The translations under genes were made by a program, and so were the position numbers. 5,174 bases of DNA from NCBI GenBank assembly GCA_030823965.1, contig JAVBYP010000137.1, forward strand, positions 1 through 5,174, given 5' to 3'. Of the stretch, positions 1 through 5,174 are shown one piece after another (position 1 is the stretch's first letter; each line of letters starts with the position of its first letter). The DNA comes from Sideroxydans sp. (GTDB lineage Bacteria > Pseudomonadota > Gammaproteobacteria > Burkholderiales > Gallionellaceae). The notes beneath the pieces were generated by a model. It was not told the DNA's origin, searched no databases, and saw nothing but the letters and a program-made list of their open reading frames with translations.

Positions 1-687
1 TGCGATGGGCGTCTCGTTCAATATCTGGTGGTACAGGTTGGCCAGGTTCTTCGGGCTGTAGGGCGAGTGTCCGGTGAGCAAGCGATACATCACCACGCCG
101 AGCGAATAAATGTCGGTCTGGTGCGTGACCGCCTCGCCGCGCACTTGTTCTGGCGACATATAGTTGGGGGAGCCGACGTTGCTTTGCGTCTGCTCGATGT
201 CCATGCGCACGGCGGCCCCGAGGTCGGATATCTTGAGAGTGTCCTCGTCACCAAGTAACAGGTTGGCTGGTTTGATGTCGCGGTGGATGACGCCGTTGAA
301 CTGCGCGTAGTTGAGGGCACGACAACATTCGAACATGTAGGCGACTACGCGATCGAGTGGCAATAGGTCATCGGCGTGGATGTGTCTTTCCAATGTGCCG
401 CCCGGCACATGTTCCATCGCGATGTAGCAAACCTCGTCGCTGATGACGGCCTCGTAGGTGGTGACGATGTGAGGATGCGATAGCTTGCCCGCTAGCGTCG
501 CCTCGTTCTGCAACTGTTTGCGGTTCTGGCGTCCGTTCCTGGGATTATCAAGGAAGGCTTGGTTGATGACTTTGAGTGCGATCTCGCGGTCGTTGGCCGG
601 GTCATGTGCCAGATAGACCACGCTGGTCGCACCTGCGCCCAACTTTTTTAGCAGACGGTAAGGGCCGATGTGTGAAGGATGGCTCAT
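1..687 (-). CDS. Hanks-type serine/threonine protein kinase, N-terminal part (truncated by window edge)
   Basis: This gene reads leftward from ATG at 687-685 and stays open to position 1, giving 229 residues without a stop; the C-terminus is outside the window. The product is a eukaryotic-type Ser/Thr kinase that would phosphorylate proteins using ATP in the cytoplasm. Visible motifs in order are: a glycine-rich loop GAGATS (residues 17-22), the ATP-anchoring lysine in ALK (K39), a helix-C glutamate (E62), the catalytic loop HRDIKPAN (135-142; D137, K139, N142), DLG in place of DFG (155-157), SPE in place of APE (178-180), and the F-helix TDIYSLGVV (191-199, D192). All catalytic residues expected by this point are present, so it should be active. 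The start is chosen because the kinase fold begins at about residue 9; the frame is open upstream only to about 739 and lacks a better ATG. The Shine-Dalgarno is weak. Any sensor or membrane domain would lie in the missing C-terminal part, so the signal is unknown. It is divergent from the glycan operon. Confidence 0.95.
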   Translation of the reverse strand, partial: MSHPSHIGPYRLLKKLGAGATSVVYLAHDPANDREIALKVINQAFLDNPRNGRQNRKQLQNEATLAGKLSHPHIVTTYEAVISDEVCYIAMEHVPGGTLERHIHADDLLPLDRVVAYMFECCRALNYAQFNGVIHRDIKPANLLLGDEDTLKISDLGAAVRMDIEQTQSNVGSPNYMSPEQVRGEAVTHQTDIYSLGVVMYRLLTGHSPYSPKNLANLYHQILNETPIA

Positions 688-777
688 CTGACGTGTCTTT
701 GGTGTGGGCGACGGGAGTGAGGAATGGGGGGCAATTTACACCATGGGAGCAACGGCGAACAGATGTCTCATTCTGGC

Positions 778-806
778 TTGTTCGGGCGGGTGCTTTCGCC
801 GATAAT
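778..806 (+). promoter_or_regulatory. Putative sigma70-type promoter for the GT9-led operon
   Basis: TTGTTC (778-783) and GATAAT (801-806) are separated by exactly 17 bp, the preferred sigma70 spacing. The -10 matches TATAAT at five of six bases; the -35 matches only the TTG of TTGACA. Transcription would begin near 812-814, giving a leader of roughly 50 nt before the TTG start at 866. It is the best rightward match in the intergenic region, judged by eye only. Confidence 0.45.
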
Positions 807-814
807 CGCGCAGC

Positions 815-838
815 GTCGGAACGGCTCACGCCTCCGAC
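815..838 (+). promoter_or_regulatory. Bulged hairpin in the predicted 5' leader
   Basis: GTCGGA (815-820) pairs perfectly with TCCGAC (833-838). Inside it GGC (823-825) pairs with GCC (830-832), leaving an AC bulge (821-822) and a TCAC loop (826-829), so nine base pairs in all. It sits almost at the predicted transcript 5' end and 27 nt before the start codon. No U-run follows, so it is not a factor-independent terminator. It could stabilise the mRNA 5' end, be an operator, or be chance. Confidence 0.35.
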
Positions 839-854
839 ATTCCAATCCAAAGAC

Positions 855-858
855 AGGG
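855..858 (+). promoter_or_regulatory. Shine-Dalgarno supporting the TTG start of the GT9 gene
   Basis: AGGG at 855-858 lies 7 nt before TTG at 866-868. No ATG is available in this frame between the upstream stop at 803-805 and the conserved-looking N-terminus, so this site decides the start. Confidence 0.5.
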
Positions 859-865
859 CTGCTTC

Positions 866-2077
866 TTGAACATCAATTTCCAACGAGCTGTGGATCGACT
901 GGCCGGAGTGCCGATCTGTGCGGCTTTGTCGCTCATCGAGAAGCTACGTGTGTCCTTGGTCGGCGCACCCAAGGTCGAGCGCCCCAGGCGCATCCTCATC
1001 GTATTGCTGTCCGAGATGGGCAGCTTAGTGTTGGCGCAGCCTATGTTCGCCGAGTTGAAACGTCGCTACCCGAACGCCGAGCTGCACATGTTGATGTTCC
1101 GCAAGAACCGCGAGGTGTTGGATCTGTTGGGCGTGATGCCCAAAGAGAACGTGATCACGCTGAATGACAAAGCGCTGGGCGAATTCGCGGGCGACAGCAT
1201 CAAGGCACTACTTAAGATGCGTTCGCTGGACTTCGATGTGGTCATCGATTGCGAATTGTTCTCGCGCGCCAGCAGTATCTTTTCCTATCTGTCGGGCGCG
1301 AAGCTGCATGTCGGTTTCCATCCGCACACGCAGGAAGGTCTGTATCGCGGTACGTTCATGAACCGTAAGGTGATGTACAACCCCTACCGCCATCTGTCGC
1401 AACAGTTCCTTACTATGGTGGATGCGATCGAGTCGAGCGGCACGCCCATCGCCAAAGCGCCTGCTCATGAAGTGAGTGCGCCGCCGATGCTGCAATTCGA
1501 CGCGGGCGAGGTGGAGGACATCACCGCTCAACTGCTCAAAGACTTTCCTGTACTTCAGGGCAAGAAGCTGGTGTTGGTCTATCCCGACGGCGGCTTGTTG
1601 CCCATTCGCGCTTGGCCACCTGCTTATTACAAACGTCTGTGCGATGAGTTGTTGAAAGACGGCTATGCGGTCGGTCTCATCGGTCTGCCGGATGCCAAGC
1701 CCTTGGCTTTGGAGATCGTGGCGCATTGCAAACATGACTTGTGCATCGACCTCACGGGTTATACGAAATCGGTACGTCATCTGTTGGCTATCTTTCATCA
1801 CGCGTCTTTGTTGGTGACGAATGATGGCGGGCCAGGCCAGTTCGCCGCGCTCACGCCCTTGCAGACCTTGGTGTTCTTCGGGCCGGAGACGCCTGCGTTG
1901 TATAGCCCCTTAGCCCCCAACATCCATTGTCTTTACACCTCGTTGTCTTGCTCTCCCTGTCTGACTGCCTACAACCATCGCCTCTCACCTTGCGACGGTA
2001 ACAACCAATGTCTGCAACAGATCACGCCTGAGCAGGTGCTGTTGCAGGCACGAACTCTGTTGCAGGGTGCGCACTAG
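866..2077 (+). CDS. Glycosyltransferase family 9 (heptosyltransferase-like) protein
   Basis: A 403-residue protein of the ADP-heptose:LPS heptosyltransferase-like GT9 family (GT-B fold), expected to transfer a sugar from a nucleotide donor to a lipid-linked or LPS-core glycan at the cytoplasmic face of the inner membrane. The N-terminal Rossmann half begins at RRILIVLLSEMGSLVLAQP (41-59), with the family's acceptor-side pattern. The C-terminal half has KKLVLVYPDGG (233-243), PPAYYKRLCDEL (251-262), VGLIGLPD (269-276), and the nucleotide-sugar motif LVTNDGGPGQFAALT (316-330) followed by VFFGPETPALYSPL (336-349). The usual GT9 form there is DSGP-x-H, so the GG and Q are variants. Four cysteines (C362, C365, C376, C382) lie near the C-terminus. 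A hydrophobic/basic helix at 11-34 may dock to the membrane. Translation starts at TTG: the N-terminal pattern with VDRLAGVPIC looks like related GT9 proteins, and GTG codons at 890 and 908 would remove it. It is the first gene of a four-gene operon. Donor and acceptor are not predictable; it need not be a true heptosyltransferase. Confidence 0.9.
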   Translation: MNINFQRAVDRLAGVPICAALSLIEKLRVSLVGAPKVERPRRILIVLLSEMGSLVLAQPMFAELKRRYPNAELHMLMFRKNREVLDLLGVMPKENVITLNDKALGEFAGDSIKALLKMRSLDFDVVIDCELFSRASSIFSYLSGAKLHVGFHPHTQEGLYRGTFMNRKVMYNPYRHLSQQFLTMVDAIESSGTPIAKAPAHEVSAPPMLQFDAGEVEDITAQLLKDFPVLQGKKLVLVYPDGGLLPIRAWPPAYYKRLCDELLKDGYAVGLIGLPDAKPLALEIVAHCKHDLCIDLTGYTKSVRHLLAIFHHASLLVTNDGGPGQFAALTPLQTLVFFGPETPALYSPLAPNIHCLYTSLSCSPCLTAYNHRLSPCDGNNQCLQQITPEQVLLQARTLLQGAH

Positions 2078-2078
2078 G

Positions 2079-2573
2079 ATGGCATCCCCGTTCAAGATCA
2101 GGATGCGCACAGCTTCGCTGTTGCGTCGCATCTTCTCGCGTCGTTTCTTGAAGTTCGGCACGGTCGGTGCCTCCGGTACGGTGGTCAATATCGGCGTGTT
2201 GTACATGGCGCAGGAGTTTCTGTTCAACACAGTGCAGACGACCGAGATACGCCTCAATCTTTCTTTGGCACTGGCCATCTTCTTGGCGACGCTCAATAAC
2301 TTCATGTGGAACCGTTATTGGACGTGGGCGGACCGCAAGCAATATCACCACCTGTCCATGCCGGCGCAGTTCGGCCAATACTCGTTGGCGTGTAGCTTGA
2401 GCATCATCTTGCAGATCGTGTTCACCAATCTGCTGGCGCCACACTTCTACTATCAGATCGCCAACCTCATCGCGATCGGTGTGACCAGTGTGTTGAACTT
2501 CCTACTCAATGACATCTGGACCTTCGGCCGCACCAAGCTGGGGTCTGACTCAAAGCAAGACAAACAAGCCTGA
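2079..2573 (+). CDS. GtrA-like membrane protein (putative polyprenyl-phosphate sugar flippase)
   Basis: A 164-residue integral membrane protein of the GtrA family, small proteins proposed to flip undecaprenyl-phosphate-linked sugars across the inner membrane for later periplasmic glycosylation. After a basic N-terminus (MASPFKIRMR... to R22) come four hydrophobic segments, about residues 25-45, 60-78, 100-120 and 124-144. The family pattern FLKFGTVGASGTVVN (23-37) is clear, and the second and fourth helices end in related motifs, NNFMWNRYWTW (73-83) and LNFLLNDIWTF (139-149), showing the family's internal two-fold repeat. Length is typical or slightly long. ATG at 2079 is preferred because it follows the upstream stop codon by one base (TAGgATG), with CAGGG at 2063-2067 as a somewhat distant ribosome site. 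GTG at 2067 (four residues longer, 11-nt overlap) and ATG at 2103 are alternatives. Its place directly before a polytopic glycosyltransferase matches the usual context. The transported sugar is unknown. Confidence 0.88.
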   Translation: MASPFKIRMRTASLLRRIFSRRFLKFGTVGASGTVVNIGVLYMAQEFLFNTVQTTEIRLNLSLALAIFLATLNNFMWNRYWTWADRKQYHHLSMPAQFGQYSLACSLSIILQIVFTNLLAPHFYYQIANLIAIGVTSVLNFLLNDIWTFGRTKLGSDSKQDKQA

Positions 2574-2574
2574 C

Positions 2575-4287
2575 ATGCTGAGCCGTATCGTTGCCACTCC
2601 TGTGACGCGTTACTTGGTAGCTCTGCTGTTGGCGGTGTTTGTCTATCTCTACGGCCTCGATGGTCTGCATATCCCGCGCAATGGCGATGAAGAGGTGTAC
2701 GCCCACATCACCCGCATGACAGCGCAGAGTGGCGAGTGGCTACCCTTGCAGTCATCCCTGGAGAACATGCGCAACACTAAACCGCCGCTGGTGTTCTGGC
2801 AGGGTATCGCTTCGACGAATTGGGGGAGCGATTGGGATTGGTGGCATCTGCGCTATCCGAGCGTGATCTACACTTTGCTCACCGCTTTACTTCTATTCCT
2901 GCTGGCGAAAAGACTCACGGGCAAGGTCGAGACAGGTTTTGTCGCAGCCCTTACCTACCTCGCGTTCTTCAGCACCTATCGTTATGGCAGACCCTTCTTG
3001 GTCAATCCGGGGGAGGTGTTCTGGCTGTTCCTGCCTTTCTTCACCTTGTTGTATTGGCGTACGTCCAGTTTCGATTCGCGACTCTCGATACCGTTGCTGT
3101 TGGGTGTCGAGATCGGTATCGGGCTGCTCTATAAGTCTTTCGCGCTACTCGCGCCTATCGGTCTGATCTTGGTGTGGTGGTACCTACATCAGCGTCGTTA
3201 TCAATGGCGCGAGTTCTTCGTGCACGACGCGTTCAAACCTGTATTGGCGGGCGGCATCGCGCTGGGGCTGTTCGCGCTGTGGTTCGCGTTCGATCCTGAT
3301 CCGCAGTCGGTGTGGCGCGAGTTCGTGGTGGGTGAGAACGCGAGCAAATTCGACGCACGTTCGGGAAGTTATTGGGGGCAATTCTTTTGGGGTGGTAGCA
3401 GTGTTTGGGCGTTGATGCTCGGCTATCCGTTGAACGCGGGGCTGTTGGCGTTCCCTGTGGCAGCGGTGTTCGTGCTGGCTTACCGTCGCCGCCACTATCT
3501 GAGTGAAGAAGAGCGATTGGTGTGGATATGGATGGCGGTGTTGTTCGTGGTGTTCGCCATCCCCAGTCAGCGCACGGCGCGTTATTTGTTGGAAGCGATG
3601 CCGGGTGTGGCTTTGTTATGTGCGCTGAACTGGCACCGCATCCCGCGCTGGGTGTTCGTGCTCAGTCTCGTTGCGTGTGGTGCGGTACTCGGCTTGTTCG
3701 GATGGTTGGCGAATAGCTTGGAGAACGAGGTCGGAGGCTTGTACGGTTTTGGCTATTGGCTATTGATGAGCGTGACGGTGGTGTTGGGCTTGTTGGCTAT
3801 CTTCATTAAGACTTGGACGCGCGGTCTGGTGAATGTGGTGGCGCTACTCACCTTGTTGGGCTTGGCTGCTTTCTTGCGTCCGTTCGATGGGGCACTCGGT
3901 ACATACGGTGCAGAAGCTAAACAATACGTGCAGGGCAAGACGGTGTGGGTGCCGTGCAACTTTCGCGCACATTTCGAAGGCCCGAACATCATGTTGAAAG
4001 GTGCGCAGGTGTATGGCTATCAAGAGAATTGGGGGCTGAGCATGGAGCAGATGGTGGAGCGCTATCCCCTGTTCGCGGTGCGCCTACCCTTGCAAGCCAA
4101 ACCATGCGATGGCTGCAAAGTCGTCGGGCAACGCTTGGAGATACGCAGTCGCCACAACAGTGATGAGTTGCATGCGATGCTTGGGGGTAATGTGTATCAA
4201 CATCTGTTCGAGCGCGAGTGGTTGTTGGAATCGCCGCAAGAAGTTCGCATCAAGCAAACCAATACACAACAAGAGGGATGTCGATGA
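2575..4287 (+). CDS. ArnT/PMT-like polytopic glycosyltransferase (GT39/GT83 type)
   Basis: A 570-residue inner-membrane protein with about 12-13 hydrophobic segments followed by a soluble C-terminal domain from about residue 436. It resembles the dolichyl-phosphate-mannose-protein mannosyltransferase/ArnT group, which transfers a sugar from a polyprenyl-phosphate carrier to an acceptor (lipid A, protein or glycan) on the periplasmic side. After TM1 (11-29) the first periplasmic loop has IPRNGDEEVYAHITRM (33-48), where the acidic D38-E39-E40 is in the place of the family's catalytic acidic residue, then NTKPPLVFWQG (67-77), equivalent to the KPP motif of ArnT. QRTARYLLEAMPGVALL (332-348) matches the late ArnT-like RYLLP-type motif. 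The C-terminal domain has C461 and a CDGC pair (511-514). ATG at 2575 is chosen because it directly precedes TM1 and follows the previous stop by one base (TGAcATG); an in-frame ATG at 2509 would overlap gtrA by 65 nt. No clear Shine-Dalgarno is seen, which suggests translational coupling. Sugar and acceptor are unknown. Confidence 0.88.
   Translation: MLSRIVATPVTRYLVALLLAVFVYLYGLDGLHIPRNGDEEVYAHITRMTAQSGEWLPLQSSLENMRNTKPPLVFWQGIASTNWGSDWDWWHLRYPSVIYTLLTALLLFLLAKRLTGKVETGFVAALTYLAFFSTYRYGRPFLVNPGEVFWLFLPFFTLLYWRTSSFDSRLSIPLLLGVEIGIGLLYKSFALLAPIGLILVWWYLHQRRYQWREFFVHDAFKPVLAGGIALGLFALWFAFDPDPQSVWREFVVGENASKFDARSGSYWGQFFWGGSSVWALMLGYPLNAGLLAFPVAAVFVLAYRRRHYLSEEERLVWIWMAVLFVVFAIPSQRTARYLLEAMPGVALLCALNWHRIPRWVFVLSLVACGAVLGLFGWLANSLENEVGGLYGFGYWLLMSVTVVLGLLAIFIKTWTRGLVNVVALLTLLGLAAFLRPFDGALGTYGAEAKQYVQGKTVWVPCNFRAHFEGPNIMLKGAQVYGYQENWGLSMEQMVERYPLFAVRLPLQAKPCDGCKVVGQRLEIRSRHNSDELHAMLGGNVYQHLFEREWLLESPQEVRIKQTNTQQEGCR
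4273..4277 (+). promoter_or_regulatory. Shine-Dalgarno for the BNR gene inside the end of the preceding gene
   Basis: GAGGG at 4273-4277 lies 6 nt before ATG at 4284, within the last codons of the glycosyltransferase gene. It is the strongest ribosome site in the window and fixes the start that overlaps the preceding TGA (ATGA). Confidence 0.7.
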
Positions 4288-5174
4288 GTAAATATCAAAG
4301 GCTGGCGCTATTGGCGTTCGTGCTGATCGCATTCTCGATGGCTTTGTTAAAAGCCTCCAGTTGGCATGTGGCGTATGGATTCCGTATGCCGCCCGTGCCA
4401 GAAGTGAAGGCGTCTGAGAAGACGGTGGTCGTGAAGCAGGTGGTGGTACGCAAGAAAGGACGCCGTCAGACCGTGCGCATCGCCGAGACGGTCGCTCCTC
4501 TGGGGCGTGTCGACTCCCATTTTGCTTCGAGCCGTTTAGATACGCAGACCCATGCGGCTTCGCTGGTCGAACTCAAGGATGGTCGCGTGCGCGCGTTCTG
4601 GTTCTCTGGCAGCCGCGAGGGGGCGGCTGATGTGACCATCAATAGCGCGGTGTTCGATCCCACAAAAGATGCATGGAGCGATGAGCAGGTGGTGATCGGT
4701 CGTAGCGATACGCAACGCGGTCTGCATCGTTATATCTCCAAGGTGGGCAACCCCGTGGCGACACGCGCGCCGGATGGTTCGCTGTGGATGTTCTACGTCA
4801 CAGTGTCTCTGGGGGGATGGGCGGGAAGTTCCATTAGTGTGCTGACCTCTCACGACGAGGGTGAGAGTTGGAGTGCGCCACGTCGTCTCATCACCTCGCC
4901 CTTCATGAACATCAGCACCTTGGTGAAATCGCCACCGGTCTTCTATAGCGACGGCACGGTAGGTTTGCCCGTGTATCACGAGTTCATCAGTAAATACGCC
5001 GAGATGTTGCGCCTCGACAAAGCGGGCAAGGTCATCGACAAACAGAGATTGGCGGCAGGCGGTCAAGGTACTTTGCAACCTGTGGTGTTGGTGCGAAATG
5101 AGAATGAGGCGACGGTGCTGACACGTTATGCAGGCAAGGACCAAACACCGCGCGCGATGAGCATGGCTACTGAA
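4284..5174 (+). CDS. Membrane-anchored sialidase-like BNR/Asp-box protein (C-terminus outside window)
   Basis: Open from ATG at 4284 to the right edge: 297 residues, 3' truncated. Residues 7-23 form one hydrophobic segment without an evident lipobox, so it is an N-terminal anchor or an uncleaved signal; a strongly basic stretch (about 42-65, KKGRR at 57-61) follows. From about residue 86 the sequence resembles the bacterial BNR_2/neuraminidase-like beta-propeller family: THAASLVELKDGRVRAFWF (89-107) then SGSREGAADV (108-117), KVGNPV (153-158), a YVTVSLGGWAGSSI stretch (171-184), one clear Asp-box SHDEGESW (189-196), TSPFMNISTLVKSPPV (204-219), and LPVYHEF (228-234). FDPTKDAW (124-131) may be a degenerate Asp-box. 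Such proteins are often annotated as exo-alpha-sialidases, but true sialidase activity needs an arginine triad and a Tyr/Glu pair that I cannot assign here, and the propeller is incomplete. It would act in the periplasm on the glycan made by the upstream genes. The 4-nt overlap makes it the next operon member. Confidence 0.85.
   Translation, partial: MSKYQRLALLAFVLIAFSMALLKASSWHVAYGFRMPPVPEVKASEKTVVVKQVVVRKKGRRQTVRIAETVAPLGRVDSHFASSRLDTQTHAASLVELKDGRVRAFWFSGSREGAADVTINSAVFDPTKDAWSDEQVVIGRSDTQRGLHRYISKVGNPVATRAPDGSLWMFYVTVSLGGWAGSSISVLTSHDEGESWSAPRRLITSPFMNISTLVKSPPVFYSDGTVGLPVYHEFISKYAEMLRLDKAGKVIDKQRLAAGGQGTLQPVVLVRNENEATVLTRYAGKDQTPRAMSMATE

Larger units (their letters stand above)
688..865. 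other. Divergent intergenic region between kinase and glycan operon
   Basis: This is the only substantial non-coding stretch in the window. It separates the leftward kinase start from the rightward TTG start of the GT9 gene. Frames crossing it have no convincing start or protein signature. It contains a plausible rightward promoter, a bulged hairpin and a Shine-Dalgarno sequence, described separately. A convincing leftward promoter for the kinase was not found: an A/T-rich hexamer TAAATT (complement of 733-738) resembles a -10 element, but no good -35 lies at the right spacing. Confidence 0.8.

Noticed and set aside
28..320. Short open frames within the left-hand region that compete with the kinase frame
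   Set aside because: All kinase motifs are in one minus-strand frame that runs to the window edge, so the other frames are shadows.
733..761. Possible leftward kinase promoter with -10-like TAAATT on the minus strand
   Set aside because: Only four of six bases match and the hexamer at the right -35 distance (TGTTCG) is poor.
724..1167. 147-residue plus-strand open frame spanning the intergenic region and the GT9 5' end
   Set aside because: Its second half is the wrong frame of the GT9 coding sequence and its first half shows no family pattern.
1208..1801. 197-residue open frame on the minus strand inside the GT9 gene
   Set aside because: It lies wholly antisense to a well-supported glycosyltransferase, has no recognisable motif, and its composition is what a G+C-biased codon pattern gives on the opposite strand.
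2067..2078. GTG start for the GtrA-like protein
   Set aside because: It would overlap the previous gene by 11 nt, with AGG directly adjacent rather than spaced as a ribosome site; ATG at 2079 is simpler, though this is not certain.
2509..2574. In-frame upstream ATG that would extend the ArnT/PMT-like protein by 22 residues
   Set aside because: It would overlap the GtrA-like gene by 65 nt, adds a polar non-conserved stretch, and the ATG at 2575 sits directly before the first membrane helix.
4811..4816. Run of six G in the BNR gene as a phase-variation tract
   Set aside because: Six bases is too short to suggest frequent slippage, and the frame continues normally across it.
4536..5144. 202-residue minus-strand open frame inside the BNR gene
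   Set aside because: It is antisense to the BNR propeller with its clear Asp-box and strong ribosome site; the His/Arg/Thr-rich translation has no domain signature.
1..5174. tRNA/rRNA genes, CRISPR arrays, insertion sequences, attachment sites, factor-independent terminators
   Set aside because: No repeat arrays, transposase-like frames, cloverleaf-like sequence or stem plus U-run were recognised on either strand; almost all of the window is protein-coding.

Overview
The window looks like a chromosomal segment of a Gram-negative proteobacterium. It is moderately G+C-rich, densely packed, and carries LPS/surface-glycan type genes. Motif style (heptosyltransferase-like GT9, GtrA, an ArnT/PMT-like GT and a BNR protein, with frequent TTG leucine codons) would fit a betaproteobacterium such as a Nitrosomonadales/Gallionella-like lineage. 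That assignment is by impression, not by any search.

Layout: (1) positions 1-687, minus strand: the N-terminal 229 residues of a Hanks-type Ser/Thr protein kinase, cut by the left edge. (2) 688-865: a divergent intergenic region of 178 bp. It holds a plausible sigma70-like promoter reading rightward, a bulged hairpin in the predicted leader, and a Shine-Dalgarno sequence for a TTG start. (3) 866-5174, plus strand: four genes with essentially no gaps. They are a family 9 (heptosyltransferase-like) glycosyltransferase, a GtrA-like four-helix membrane protein, a large polytopic ArnT/PMT-like (GT39/GT83-type) glycosyltransferase, and a membrane-anchored sialidase-like BNR/Asp-box protein cut by the right edge. 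Junctions are TAG-g-ATG, TGA-c-ATG and an ATGA overlap, so the four genes very probably form one translationally coupled operon.

How they could work together (inference): GT9 enzymes extend LPS or another glycan in the cytoplasm from nucleotide sugars. GtrA-like proteins are thought to flip undecaprenyl-phosphate-linked sugars to the periplasm. ArnT/PMT-like enzymes then transfer a sugar from a polyprenyl-phosphate carrier to an acceptor on the periplasmic side. The BNR protein, anchored by one N-terminal helix, would bind or trim glycans there. The cytoplasmic polyprenyl-phosphate sugar synthase (GtrB/DPM-like GT2) expected for such a pathway is not in the window and may lie downstream or elsewhere. 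Neither the sugar nor the acceptor can be read from the sequence. The divergently placed kinase may be only a neighbour. No RNA genes, CRISPR arrays, insertion sequences or factor-independent terminators were seen.
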